Source of the DNA: UBA288 sp050178135
GTDB lineage: Archaea > Halobacteriota > Methanomicrobia > Methanomicrobiales > Methanospirillaceae
Assembly (NCBI GenBank): GCA_050178135.1
Contig: JBFXGJ010000005.1
Coordinates: 14,770-78,769, forward strand
Length of the DNA stretch: 64,000 nt
Reading direction: 5' to 3'
The position numbers were made by a program, and so were the translations under genes. How positions within the stretch are numbered: the stretch's first letter is position 1; each line of letters opens with the position of its first letter. The notes beneath the pieces are model-generated. The model did no database searches, was not told the origin of the DNA, and was given only the letters and a program-made list of their open reading frames with translations. Shown piece by piece: positions 42,085 to 51,028 of this stretch.

Positions 42085-43926
42085 TCAGGGCGCAGGGATC
42101 CCCGGAAGAGAGGGTGTGGGTGTCACGTTCACCACACCCCGCTGGGTCTCGTTGATCAGGCGGAGTTCGTCTCCGGGACTGGCCATCACCGTCGTGTTCA
42201 CGAAGGCGAGGTCGGGGATCGCGCCGAGCCCTTCCATGTCGTAGACCCTCGGTCCGTACTGGTAGCCGTTCGCGTCCAACCAGGAGGCCGGGTACCCGGG
42301 GTTCGCAGCCGTCCGGTTCGCGAAGTCGTTGACCATCCCGTTCACGTACCGTGCGATCAGGCGGTCCGAGAAGTGCCACCAGCGGTCCACCCCGGCCTCA
42401 GCGTTCGATACCGTCCAGTTGGTCAGGTATTTCCGGGCCTCTACCTCCCCCGATACGTTTCGCAGCCGGAGGGCCTCCTGGTCGACGGCGGTCCGGTTCT
42501 CCAGCGCCGCCGCTTCGATCGCCTGCTGTTCGGCCCGGACCTCCGGGATCATGTCGCAGTACCGGAGACGGGCCCAGTTGGTCACCAGGTTGAAAGCCCA
42601 CCAGGCCGAGTCGCGCGAGACCTCGCTCCGGTTCCCCGTCGTGAACGAGGCCGGCAGCGCGGTGGAGCCGGCGTAGATCGGGAGATAGACGGTCTCGGCC
42701 GGCACGGCGAACCCGACCCAGGCGATGCCGCCCACATCGGCCGGGAGCCAGGAGCGGCCCTGGCAGACATAGCTGTAACTGCAGAAGAGGGGCGAGATCG
42801 GCCGGGGCCAGGCGCCGGGCCGGACTTCACCGGGTGCGAAGGCCTGGTGGTTGTCGAACGGGCCGGAGTCACGGTACGGGTCACCGAACGGGCCCGCCGC
42901 CGATCCGTTGGTCAGGTCGAAGACCGTTCCCTCGTAGTGGTCCCGGAAGAGCGAGAGCGCAATCGTGGCGTTCAGTGGCGCGTCGGGTTTCGTCGAGAAG
43001 GGATAGGCGGTGGTGTATGTCCCCTCCACGTACGGGGAGAGGTTGAGCGACGGGGCCACCCGGTCGTAGAGGCGCCACACCCGCGATAGGCTGTAGTAGG
43101 GATGGGAGTACTCACCGGTCGAGACCGTCTTCAGCCAGTCGAGCGGTCCGTCCGATGGGCGCCACCAGCCCCGTTCCTCGGCGACGCGGAAGAGGTTCTC
43201 CGAGTGGAGCTGGTCCTCGCGCCCCGGGGTGACCTGCCGGATCCGGAAGGTGTTGGCGGCGACGAAGACGTGCCCGTCAGGGATCCGCTCTGCCGCCCAG
43301 AGCCCGCCCGTCGCGTTCATGTCGTACCCGCACATCTCGATCACCCATGCCTCCCCCGGGTCGGCAAAGAGCAGGGTCTCGCCGGTCCCGTAGTAGCCGT
43401 AGCGGTCGATCAGCCCGCCGACGAGCTCAACTGCCTCGCGGGCGGTGCGGCAGCGTTCGAGCGCGATGTTGGAGAGCTCGGACGAGTAGAAGATCCGGCG
43501 CTCGGGGTCCCAGTTCGGCTGGACCCGGGCGTAGTCAGTGCATTCCGACGACATCAGCCCGACCTCGTTGATAATCCCGTAGCTCCCGGTCAGGTAGCCA
43601 AAGGTGTGCGGGACCTCGTCGATCTCGGAGGTGTTCCGGTGGTCGGTCGAGGCACGGTCGACGGGGTCGTCGGAGCCCGAATTCGGGTCGAAATGGACCG
43701 TCCGCTTCGCCCCGGCCGGGTGGTCGGCTCCGGAGATGTAGACCAGGTGCGTGTCCTCTTCGGAGATGTTGTGCCCGAGCACCCCGGGACCGAACCCGTC
43801 GTTGGAGTGCGCGATGTACATCGACCCATCGTCCGAGGCGCCGGGGGTGATGATGAAGGTCGAGCAGGCGAGCGCCGGCGCGACCAGGAGGAGGGCCGCA
43901 ACGAGCGCGGCAGGCAGCATTCGCAT
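42085..43926 (-). CDS. Exported C69-family dipeptidase
   Basis: A 613-residue exported N-terminal-nucleophile peptidase of family C69. The signal peptide (LPAALVAALLLVAPALA) ends directly before Cys 21, which with STFIITPGASDDGSMYIAHSND forms the autocatalytic N-terminal nucleophile. Further family landmarks are GIINEVGLMSSECTDYA, LIDRYGYYGTGETLLFADPGEAWVIEM in parts, FVAANTFRI and FDNHQAFAPG. Longer than cytoplasmic C69 enzymes, as usual for exported forms. It would release dipeptides outside the cell. Start ATG 43926; the upstream extension of 66 residues lacks promoter support. Next to it an MFS transporter is encoded upstream on the same strand. Confidence 0.88.
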   Translation of the reverse strand: MRMLPAALVAALLLVAPALACSTFIITPGASDDGSMYIAHSNDGFGPGVLGHNISEEDTHLVYISGADHPAGAKRTVHFDPNSGSDDPVDRASTDHRNTSEIDEVPHTFGYLTGSYGIINEVGLMSSECTDYARVQPNWDPERRIFYSSELSNIALERCRTAREAVELVGGLIDRYGYYGTGETLLFADPGEAWVIEMCGYDMNATGGLWAAERIPDGHVFVAANTFRIRQVTPGREDQLHSENLFRVAEERGWWRPSDGPLDWLKTVSTGEYSHPYYSLSRVWRLYDRVAPSLNLSPYVEGTYTTAYPFSTKPDAPLNATIALSLFRDHYEGTVFDLTNGSAAGPFGDPYRDSGPFDNHQAFAPGEVRPGAWPRPISPLFCSYSYVCQGRSWLPADVGGIAWVGFAVPAETVYLPIYAGSTALPASFTTGNRSEVSRDSAWWAFNLVTNWARLRYCDMIPEVRAEQQAIEAAALENRTAVDQEALRLRNVSGEVEARKYLTNWTVSNAEAGVDRWWHFSDRLIARYVNGMVNDFANRTAANPGYPASWLDANGYQYGPRVYDMEGLGAIPDLAFVNTTVMASPGDELRLINETQRGVVNVTPTPSLPGIPAP

Positions 43927-44207
43927 GGATGATGGTGGCGGTGGAGCGGGGATAACCGTGCCGGATTCCATCAACGATGGGGCCGGCCCCAGGGCATCGC
44001 CCCGGACAGACACGAAGATATACGAGCATTGGAAGCCCTCGAACCAGGGGCTCGGAAAAAGTCGAACCCGCGGCGAATGGGCGGACGCGAATCCGAGTGC
44101 GGCCCGATAAATGCGTCCGTCCACAGGGACAGTGATGCGTGGCCCGCGGGGTCAGTACCCTTTTCCGCGGTCCCGCAAGATGAGAGTTTGCCGAGCGACT
44201 CTGTTCA

Positions 44208-45392
44208 TCATATGTGGTCGTCAATTCCCCGGTCGTCCCCGACACCGGTGAAAAAGACGAGGGCGGCGGCGAGCAGGACGGCGGCGGCTCCAAAAAACCC
44301 GGTCGAATACGATCCGAGCGCAACCAGGAGGCCCGCTGCGACCGGCCCGGCTGCCTGGCCGATGTCCATGACCGTCGACATCAGGCCGAGTGCGGCCCCC
44401 CGGCCCCCGGGAGGGGCGAGTTCGGCGACGAGCGCCTGTGTCGCCGCCTGGGAGACCGAGAGGCCCAGGCCGAAGAGCACCGAGAGAAGGAGCAGGCCGG
44501 CCCACACGGTCGTGAACGGCAGGAGGACGGTGGCCAGCGCCGAGAGGATGAGGCCGGCCAGGATGGGGCTCCGGCGTCCCCGATCGTCGGAGAGCCGCCC
44601 GAATACGGGCCGGGAGACGGTCCGGGCGACCACCTGGGCCGCGAAGAGGATGCCGATCAGGACGGGCGAGTGCCCAAGCGCAAGGGCGTAGAGCGGGAGG
44701 AACGTCTCGATCACTCCGAACGCGAAAAACTGCCCCGCCTCGGCGACCGATGTCGCCAGGATCGCCGGGGACGCGATCCGGACCGGGTCCACGCCCTCCT
44801 GCCCGTCCGTCTTCTCCTTGCCCGGGGAAGGCCCGGGGAGGGACCAGGTCCCGGCGAGGGCGGCGAGGCCGGAGAGCGCCGAAGCGATGAAGACCCACTC
44901 CCACGGCCCGGCGACGAGCAGGGTACCGCCGACTGCCGGCGCCAGGGCCCGGCCCGCGAGCTGGGCGGAAGAGAAATACCCGAGCCGCTCTCCCCGTCGC
45001 ACAGGGGCGAGGTCGGTCACGAGTGCCGTGGCAACCGGCCCGAAGATCGCGGTGGCGAGCCCGTGGTAGACCCGGACGAGTGCGAGTTCGAACGGGCTGT
45101 CGACGGCGAGGTAGAGGAGAGGGGCAGTGACGAAGAACACACCTGCAAGGAGGAGGAGCGGTCGCCGGCCGAACCGGTCCGAGAGCCGGCCGGCCGCGAG
45201 GCTCGTCGCGATCCCGGTCACTGTCGAGGCGGCGGCGATGAGGCCGATCTCTCCCGGCCCGGCACCGAGGGAGGCGGCCAGGAGCGGCAGGATCGGGTTC
45301 TTGGCGATCGTCGAGGAGAAGATCGCCGCCCCTCCCACGAGTGAGAGCACGAGAAAAAGTCGGGAAGACCGTGAATCGGTCCCGATGGTCAT
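44208..45392 (-). CDS. MFS transporter
   Basis: A 394-residue major facilitator, twelve hydrophobic segments. The A-motif after TM2, GRLSDRFGRRPLLLLAG, and its repeat in the second half, FGRLSDDRGRRSPILAG, are clear, as is YHGLATAIFGPVATAL in TM4 and the DLAPVRRGERLG loop. It fits drug/sugar proton antiporters of the archaeal MFS type; the substrate cannot be named. Start ATG 45392 lies just downstream of tRNA-Ser, so the two might share a promoter. An upstream extension overlapping the tRNA is excluded. Confidence 0.88.
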   Translation of the reverse strand: MTIGTDSRSSRLFLVLSLVGGAAIFSSTIAKNPILPLLAASLGAGPGEIGLIAAASTVTGIATSLAAGRLSDRFGRRPLLLLAGVFFVTAPLLYLAVDSPFELALVRVYHGLATAIFGPVATALVTDLAPVRRGERLGYFSSAQLAGRALAPAVGGTLLVAGPWEWVFIASALSGLAALAGTWSLPGPSPGKEKTDGQEGVDPVRIASPAILATSVAEAGQFFAFGVIETFLPLYALALGHSPVLIGILFAAQVVARTVSRPVFGRLSDDRGRRSPILAGLILSALATVLLPFTTVWAGLLLLSVLFGLGLSVSQAATQALVAELAPPGGRGAALGLMSTVMDIGQAAGPVAAGLLVALGSYSTGFFGAAAVLLAAALVFFTGVGDDRGIDDHI

Positions 45393-45409
45393 GGGCCGTC
45401 GCCTCGAGA

Positions 45410-45494
45410 CGCTGAGGGGGAGATTTGAACTCCCGAGGGGCAAAGCCCCACAGGCTTTCCAGGCCTGCGCCCTACCGGTCTAGACTACCTCAGC
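45410..45494 (-). tRNA. tRNA-Ser (anticodon GGA)
   Basis: On the minus strand the acceptor stem is GCTGAGG paired with CCTCAGC plus discriminator G. The anticodon arm is CAGGC-CTGGAAA-GCCTG with anticodon GGA, the long variable arm GGGGC-TTT-GCCCC marks a class II tRNA, and the T-arm is GGGAG-TTCAAAT-CTCCC. Length 85 nt, no encoded CCA. A TATA-like GGCTTAATTG (minus strand, near 45526-45535) lies about 35 bases upstream. Confidence 0.95.
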
Positions 45495-45550
45495 AGAATA
45501 GAACAGGGGATCAGGTTGTCGGGACAGGCAATTAAGCCTATGCCTTCACC

Positions 45551-47176
45551 CTAGATCCCTTCGTAGAGGGTGACTACGTCGCCGAAGTCCAGACGGGTGT
45601 TCCCGTTGAAGTCGAAGCAACAGGCGGGCTCGTTGGCGCAGCACCAGTCGAGGTTGTTGAAGAGCAGGGTGACGTCTGCGAAGTCGGTCCGGCCGTTGCC
45701 GTTCACGTCCTCGAATTTCCCGTCTCTGTTTATGTCCGTTGGGAGGCAGGAGGACGATGGGAACGCGCGGACAGAGGGCGTCGTCGGCTGTGGTGTCGCC
45801 GTCGGGGTCACCGTCACTGTCGGGGTGGGACTCGGGGTTGCCGCGATCCGCCGGCCCGTGAGGACCGCCTGCCGCTGCATGTCCGCCGAGAAGGAGTGCC
45901 CCTCGAACGCGTCGCCGTCCTCCGAGAGGACCAGGACCAGGGTCCCCTCGTCGAAGGGCGGGGCGTACGTCGGCCCGTCTGACCAGGTGCCCGAGAGCGT
46001 TCGGCCGTCGGGGGAGAGCGTCCCCGTGATCCTTCCATCCTCTATCTCATACCTGCCCGTCACTGTCGTGCCGGAGACCTCGATGGCCATCAGGCCCGAC
46101 TCGGTCTCCCATGCCCCGTCGAATCCCGGAGACGCGACGTTCAGGACGGGGGTGGGCGTCGCCGTGGGTGCCAGCGCATCGAACTCCACCGCCAGCGTCT
46201 GCCACTCGGTCGAGGGGACCGAGAACGAGCCCTGGTAGGATCCGTCGTAGGGCATGTTCATCGAGAGGCGGTAGGTGCCCTTCGGGCGGTGACCATTCCC
46301 ATCACCCCACGAGTTCAGGACAAGCCAGTACGGGTTCGCCGGGTCCGTGTCGTCGTACCCCACCACCATGACGGCGTGCGCCCCCGCCGTCGAGGACCAG
46401 GGGCGCCCGTTGTAGGGCGTGATGTTGAAGACCGCGGTCTCGGGAAGGGTGTTCCAGAACGCATCGAATGCGGACCACGCCTCGATGTCCGGGAGACGGA
46501 ACGAGAGGTAGATCGCGCGGTTGCTGTCCAGGACGGCCTTGATGTTGGCCCGGGCGGCTGCATCGCCGACGCCCCGGGTCACGACCCGCTGCTGGGCGAC
46601 CGTCTCCAGGTCGTAGTGCGGCTCCGTCATGATCGATCCGGCCGGTACCCAGGTGCGCTGGTTGTCGCGGCACCAGGTCCGCCCGTCCTGGTAGGAAGCG
46701 TTCGGGTTCGACCAGGGGACGGCGATCTGCTCGGTGTTGTAGAACCGGACGAACTCACCCAGCGACCCGCCGTTGCCGGCCCAGGACGGTCCGCTCCCGC
46801 CGTTATAGGTGGCGTCGAACCACTGGATCGAGAGACGGTCCTTGATGCCGTCCCGGGCCGCATGGGCCGTCTCGAGGATGCCGGTTCCCGTCCAGACCCA
46901 GCAGTTGGCGGCGGCTCCCTGGTTCCTCTCCTGGGCGTTGTACGGGACCAGGTGGAGGAGGCTCTTCGCCCCGGTGGTGCTGGCGAACGACCGCTGGCGC
47001 GAGAGGTCGACCGGGACTGCCGGTGATGATTCGTACTGCGCGATCCAGGCTCGGAGCTGGGCGTCGTCACCGCGGATGACCGGGTGAGAGATCTCGCCGG
47101 CGGAGACGATGAGGGGAGCGCCGGAGAGGAGAAGCAGGAGGGCCACGGTCGTGACCAGCCAGGTCTGGTTTCGCAT
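45551..47176 (-). CDS. Exported papain-like (C1) cysteine protease with dockerin-like tail
   Basis: A 541-residue protein with signal peptide (WLVTTVALLLLLSGAPLIVSA). The C1 peptidase domain carries NQGAAANCWVWT with catalytic Cys 92, the His in STAGAHAVMVVGYDD and Asn in WLVLNSWGDGNG. A following beta-rich domain (FDGAWETESGLMAIEVSG, GRYEIEDGRITGTLSPDGRTL in parts) is of unknown type, then a Thr/Pro linker and the 60-residue dockerin-like pair DINRDGKFEDVNGNGRTDFADV and FDFNGNTRLDFGDVV, here with extra Cys residues (DWCCANEPACCFD). Start ATG 47176; an AT-rich TTTTTAATACC about 35 bases upstream is a likely TATA box. Confidence 0.88.
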   Translation of the reverse strand: MRNQTWLVTTVALLLLLSGAPLIVSAGEISHPVIRGDDAQLRAWIAQYESSPAVPVDLSRQRSFASTTGAKSLLHLVPYNAQERNQGAAANCWVWTGTGILETAHAARDGIKDRLSIQWFDATYNGGSGPSWAGNGGSLGEFVRFYNTEQIAVPWSNPNASYQDGRTWCRDNQRTWVPAGSIMTEPHYDLETVAQQRVVTRGVGDAAARANIKAVLDSNRAIYLSFRLPDIEAWSAFDAFWNTLPETAVFNITPYNGRPWSSTAGAHAVMVVGYDDTDPANPYWLVLNSWGDGNGHRPKGTYRLSMNMPYDGSYQGSFSVPSTEWQTLAVEFDALAPTATPTPVLNVASPGFDGAWETESGLMAIEVSGTTVTGRYEIEDGRITGTLSPDGRTLSGTWSDGPTYAPPFDEGTLVLVLSEDGDAFEGHSFSADMQRQAVLTGRRIAATPSPTPTVTVTPTATPQPTTPSVRAFPSSSCLPTDINRDGKFEDVNGNGRTDFADVTLLFNNLDWCCANEPACCFDFNGNTRLDFGDVVTLYEGI

Positions 47177-47206
47177 TGCCTTGCACAACCCACTCCATAT
47201 TGCCGT

Positions 47207-47218
47207 CTCGGTATTAAA
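47207..47218 (-). promoter_or_regulatory. Probable TATA box of the C1 protease gene
   Basis: The minus strand reads AATTTTTAATAC about 31-42 bases before the ATG at 47176, an AT-rich island in GC-rich sequence between the 3' end of cbf5 and this gene. Confidence 0.4.
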
Positions 47219-47280
47219 AATTTTGCTATGAGGAAAATGGATGGGAATCATACCTGGAGCGAATTTGACTCATATGTGCC

Positions 47281-48171
47281 CTATTTCGAGGCCCACCCCC
47301 GGGGATACGTCCCCGGCGCCATGAAGACAGTCTCGGGTGTCGCGACGAGCCCTGTACGGCCCGGGGCGGTCGCGGCGCTCTCGATGAGTGTCCGGGCGAG
47401 CGCGACGAGCTCTCCCTTCTTCGTCACGAGCGCGACGGTCTCCCCGGCGCGGAATGTCGGGAGCTCCAGGACGCCGACCCCGGCGAGAACCGCCCCGTGG
47501 CAGACCGCGTCGACCGCCCGGTCTCCGATCACGATCACCTTCAGGTCGGGGACCGCCGCCTCGACCGGGAGGACCAGGGATCCGAGCGGGCACGGGTCAC
47601 CCTCGGCGGCACGGACGGACGCGTCTTTCAGGGCGTGGAGGGTGACCGCCTGCTCCTCCCCAAAGGCGCCCGACCGGGTCCGGCGGAGCTCCACCATCTG
47701 GCCGCCGCACCCGATCACCAGGCCGAGGTGATGGCAGAGCGACCTGATGTAGGTCCCGGCATCGCACTGGACCCGGAAGAGGACCAGGCGCCCCCTCACC
47801 TCGAGCACCTCGAGGGCGTGGACCCGCCGGATCCGGAGCTGCCTTTTTACGGCCGACCGGCGGGGAGGGCGCTGGTAGAGCCGGCCCACGAACCCTGCCG
47901 CGACCTCGCGGACCCGCGCCTCCTCCACGTCGCCATGGAGGCGGAGGACGCAGACATACTCCTTATCGTGGCGGAGCAGCAGTCGGGCGAGCCGCACGGC
48001 CCGGCCGAGCATCACCACGAGCACCCCCGAGACCTGGGGATCGAGCGTGCCCGCGTGCCCCACCTCGGCACCCAGGATCTCCCCGACCCAGGCGGCCACC
48101 TGGTGGCTCGACGGGCCGCGCGGCTTGTCAACCACGACGATCCCCGGTCCGGGGACGAGGCTCCCGCTCAT
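47281..48171 (-). CDS. cbf5: tRNA/rRNA pseudouridine synthase Cbf5 (TruB family)
   Basis: Catalytic subunit of the archaeal H/ACA RNP, making pseudouridine in rRNA and tRNA (U55). The 296-residue protein has IVVVDKPRGPSSHQV, the catalytic-Asp motif GHAGTLDPQVSGVLVV, KEYVCVLRLH, YQRPPRRSAVKRQLRIRRV and GTYIRSLCHHLG of the core, and a C-terminal PUA domain (LPVEAAVPDLKVIVIGDRAVDAV, GETVALVTKKGELVALA). It is slightly shorter than most archaeal Cbf5 at the N-terminus. ATG 48171 overlaps the hemD stop as ATGA, so the two are coupled. Confidence 0.93.
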   Translation of the reverse strand: MSGSLVPGPGIVVVDKPRGPSSHQVAAWVGEILGAEVGHAGTLDPQVSGVLVVMLGRAVRLARLLLRHDKEYVCVLRLHGDVEEARVREVAAGFVGRLYQRPPRRSAVKRQLRIRRVHALEVLEVRGRLVLFRVQCDAGTYIRSLCHHLGLVIGCGGQMVELRRTRSGAFGEEQAVTLHALKDASVRAAEGDPCPLGSLVLPVEAAVPDLKVIVIGDRAVDAVCHGAVLAGVGVLELPTFRAGETVALVTKKGELVALARTLIESAATAPGRTGLVATPETVFMAPGTYPRGWASK

Positions 48172-48845
48172 CGGGCCTCGATTGCCCGGAGCGCCCCCTC
48201 GAGCGACCCGTCGCCGACCGCATCGGGCTCGACCCCGGCCTTGCGCATTCGCTCTGCGGTAACCTCCCCGATCGCGCAGACCAGCAGTCCCGGACGGGGG
48301 GTCCAGACCGCCTCGGAGAACGAGTTGGCCGATGTGAAGAGGACCGCGTCGGCCCCAGCGAGGTCGAGCGGCTCGCCGGTCCGGGAGAGGCCGTAGATGC
48401 GGAACTCGGCCGGGATGCCCCCCTCCTCCCGGATCGCCTCCAGGAGAGCCTCGTTCGGGACGTCCGCGCGGGGGATGCCGATCGTCCGCCCCCGGAGCCA
48501 CGAACCCAGGTGGGGTGCAAAATCCCGGGAGTAGAAACTCGGCAGGACCTCGGCCTCGACCCCGTGTCGGGCGAGCGCGGCTCGAGTCGCCGGCCCGATC
48601 GCGATGACCCGGGGCCGCTCTCTCGAGCGGACCAGGGCGGGCCCGACCAGCTCTGCCGGCAGGGCCGAGGTGAAGAAGAGGCCGTCGAACCGCCCTTCTT
48701 CCAGCGCGGTGACGAAGGCGTCCTGTGCTTCGGGAAAGACCTCGGCCCGGAGGGGCGAGACCGGGTAGCAGGCGTGGCCGAACCGAGCGCACCGTTCCGC
48801 GTCGTCCCCACCCTTATTCGGCAGCCTGGTGATGGCGATTCTCAT
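48168..48845 (-). CDS. hemD: Uroporphyrinogen-III synthase
   Basis: Closes hydroxymethylbilane to uroporphyrinogen III, the branch point for sirohaem, cobamides and coenzyme F430. The 225-residue protein has the two-domain HemD pattern: MRIAITRLPNKGGDD at the start, FDGLFFTSALPAELV, VIAIGPATRAALARHGVEAEVLP, IGIPRADVPNEALLEAIREEGG and DAVLFTSANSFSEAV with CAIGEVTAERMRKAGVEPD. Length is normal. It is the first gene of the hemD-cbf5 pair and divergent from the TctA-type gene at 48893. Other haem-pathway genes are not in the window. Confidence 0.88.
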   Translation of the reverse strand: MRIAITRLPNKGGDDAERCARFGHACYPVSPLRAEVFPEAQDAFVTALEEGRFDGLFFTSALPAELVGPALVRSRERPRVIAIGPATRAALARHGVEAEVLPSFYSRDFAPHLGSWLRGRTIGIPRADVPNEALLEAIREEGGIPAEFRIYGLSRTGEPLDLAGADAVLFTSANSFSEAVWTPRPGLLVCAIGEVTAERMRKAGVEPDAVGDGSLEGALRAIEAR

Positions 48846-48892
48846 CCGCCAGAGTCGTCGGCGCGCCCGGACTAAACGATATCGATCCTCTT

Positions 48893-50131
48893 ATGGTCTG
48901 CCGTTCCGACCGAAAGAGCATGCTCGGGCTGGTGGCCGGGACCCTGCTCGGCGTTCTCCTCGGTACCTTCTCGGGCCTCGCCCCCGGGGTCCACGCGAAT
49001 ACGCTCGCCTCTGCCCTGCTGGCGGCGGGGGCCGGGCTCGGCGCCCTGCTCGGGGAGGAAGGCCTCGCGGCGGCGATGTTCGCGGCCCTGATCACTCACT
49101 CCTTCCTCGACAACATCCCCGCAACCTTCCTCGGGGTGCCTGAGCCCGACACCGCGCTCGCCGTCCTGCCGGCTCACGCCCTCTGTCTCGAGGGTCGCGG
49201 CGAGGAGGCGGTCCGGTGCTCGGCCCTCGGCTCCGCCCTCGCGATGGGCTTTGCGGTTCCCCTCTCGCTCGCCTGTGTCGTGCTCCTGCCCCCGCTCCAG
49301 CCCGCGCTTGACTGGGGAATCGGGATCCTCCTGGTGGCGGTGGCGGGCTACCTGGTTCTCTCCTCCGACTCCCCGGGATGGGCCTTCGGCATCTTTGCCG
49401 TATCGGGCGCCCTCGGTCTTTTCGCGCTCCGGTACGGGTTTCTTGCCTGGCACACCCTCGGTGGAGAGGCGATCTTCCTCCCTCTCCTCTCGGGCCTCTT
49501 CGGCCTGCCGGTCCTCCTCTCCGCCTCGCACGGTCCCGTCCCTGACCAGCACTTCTCCGGGATCTCGATCCCATCGGCCGTCCTCGCCCGCCATTCGTTC
49601 CTGGGGACGCTCGCCGGCCTCCTCGTCGGGTGGCTTCCCGGTCTCTCGAACGCGACCGCGAACGGTATACTGGACGCGGTCGTCGGGTACGACCGCGACC
49701 GGCGCGGCTTCATCGTTGCGACATCGGCGGCGAACACCGCGAATGCGTTCATCGGGCTCGCGGCCTTCTTCGCCCTTGGGCGGACCCGGAACGGCGTGAT
49801 GGCGGCGATGGCCGGGCTCGAGCTCCCCACGATGCCCGTGCTGATGGCCGCAGGGCTCGCCGCCGCCGTCGGCGGTTTCCTCCTGACGGTCCGGCTCGCC
49901 CGGTCCGCACGGTACCTCGCCCGGATCGATGGGCGGTGCCTGAACCTCGCGGTGGCGGCGCTTCTCGTCCTTCTCTCCCTCCTCCTTTCAGGGCCGTTCG
50001 GTCTCTTTGTCCTCTGCCTCGCCACCCTGGTTGGGTCCGTGCCGCCGCTCGTCAACGTCCGCCGGGTCCACGCGATGGGGGCGATCATGCTCCCGGTGAT
50101 GGCCTGGGCCTTCGGCTTCGCCGGGTTCTAG
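48893..50131 (+). CDS. TctA-family (tripartite tricarboxylate transporter-like) membrane protein
   Basis: A 412-residue polytopic membrane protein of the archaeal TctA-like group (COG1784 type). It has the glycine-rich LGTFSGLAPGVHANTLASAL near the N-terminus and its internal repeat GLLVGWLPGLSNATANGILD in the middle, the two inverted-repeat substrate loops of TctA. About ten hydrophobic segments. No TctB or TctC binding-protein gene is adjacent, as is usual for archaeal copies, so it probably works alone; substrate unknown. Start ATG 48893 or ATG 48920. A short T-run follows the stop. Confidence 0.82.
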   Translation: MVCRSDRKSMLGLVAGTLLGVLLGTFSGLAPGVHANTLASALLAAGAGLGALLGEEGLAAAMFAALITHSFLDNIPATFLGVPEPDTALAVLPAHALCLEGRGEEAVRCSALGSALAMGFAVPLSLACVVLLPPLQPALDWGIGILLVAVAGYLVLSSDSPGWAFGIFAVSGALGLFALRYGFLAWHTLGGEAIFLPLLSGLFGLPVLLSASHGPVPDQHFSGISIPSAVLARHSFLGTLAGLLVGWLPGLSNATANGILDAVVGYDRDRRGFIVATSAANTANAFIGLAAFFALGRTRNGVMAAMAGLELPTMPVLMAAGLAAAVGGFLLTVRLARSARYLARIDGRCLNLAVAALLVLLSLLLSGPFGLFVLCLATLVGSVPPLVNVRRVHAMGAIMLPVMAWAFGFAGF

Positions 50132-50139
50132 GCGGTGCC

Positions 50140-50145
50140 TTTTTT
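50140..50145 (+). terminator. Short oligo-T after the TctA-type gene
   Basis: Six T residues begin nine bases after the stop at 50131. It is a weak intrinsic terminator candidate in front of the nop5 gene. Confidence 0.3.
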
Positions 50146-50170
50146 GCCGGCCGGCCCCCGATCCGTACCC

Positions 50171-51028
50171 GTGACGGCGCGGTACTGGTGGGGAGAGGTC
50201 GATGAGAACGGGGTCTGCCGGCCTGCCCCGTCCGACGATGGTGAGGCCCTTCTTCGGCTCGCCTCGCTCGAGAGCCCGATGGACGGAACAGTCCCAGGCA
50301 CCTGGGAGGCGGCGGTCGCCTGCGGCGTCGTCCCCGACCGGGCCGCGTTCCTGGCGCGGCTCCACGTCCTTACGATGCGTCTCGCGGCCGACCGGGTAGC
50401 CGACGCCCTTCGCGGGCCCGACCTCGAGCTCCTCCAGATGGTCCGGACCCTCGACGAGCTCGACGGAGTGATCAACCTCCTGACCGAGCGGGCAGTGGAG
50501 TGGTACGCGACCCAGGACCCGAAGTTCACCCGGAAGTTCCGGGCGATGCCGGCCCGGCGACTCGTCCAGGTCCTCTCCCCCCGGGCCCGGGGCCCGCTGC
50601 GGTCCGTGCTCGTCCAGGTCGAGGCGCTCGGGACCGCCCGTGCCGAGCTCGCCCGCGAGGTGACCCGGGCGGCGTTCCGGGTGATGCCGAACTCCTCTGA
50701 GCTCGTCGGAGGGCTCGTGGCGGCGCGGCTGATGGCGGCCGCTGGCTCGCTCGACGCGCTCGCCCGCCTCCCTGCCTCGGGTCTCCAGGTGCTCGGGGCG
50801 AAGAGCGCCCTCTTCTCCCACATCCGGGCCGGGACGCCGCCGCCGAAGCACGGTCTCATCTTCCAGCACCGGCGGGTCCACAACGCTCCGCTCGCCGTAC
50901 GGGGCCGGGTGGCCCGGGTGCTGGCGTCCCGCCTCGCCATTGCAGCCCGGATCGACCGTTACCGGGGGGAGCTCGACCCCGCCTTCATTGAGGGTGCGAA
51001 CGCCCGGATCGACGGGGTGCTCGCGTGA
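50171..51028 (+). CDS. nop5: C/D-box RNP core protein Nop5
   Basis: A 285-residue archaeal Nop5 (Nop56/58 homologue), the scaffold that joins fibrillarin, L7Ae and C/D guide RNA for 2'-O-methylation. The coiled-coil region spans MVRTLDELDGVINLLTERAVEWY to about residue 160, and the Nop domain has MPNSSELVGGLVAARLMAAAGSL, LQVLGAKSALFSHIRAGTPPPKHGLIFQH in parts and HNAPLAVRGRVARVLASRLAIAARIDRYRG in parts. The Lys-rich C-terminal tail of many archaeal Nop5 proteins is absent. Start GTG 50171 (VTARYWWGEVD). The stop overlaps the fibrillarin start as GTGA. Confidence 0.93.
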   Translation: MTARYWWGEVDENGVCRPAPSDDGEALLRLASLESPMDGTVPGTWEAAVACGVVPDRAAFLARLHVLTMRLAADRVADALRGPDLELLQMVRTLDELDGVINLLTERAVEWYATQDPKFTRKFRAMPARRLVQVLSPRARGPLRSVLVQVEALGTARAELAREVTRAAFRVMPNSSELVGGLVAARLMAAAGSLDALARLPASGLQVLGAKSALFSHIRAGTPPPKHGLIFQHRRVHNAPLAVRGRVARVLASRLAIAARIDRYRGELDPAFIEGANARIDGVLA

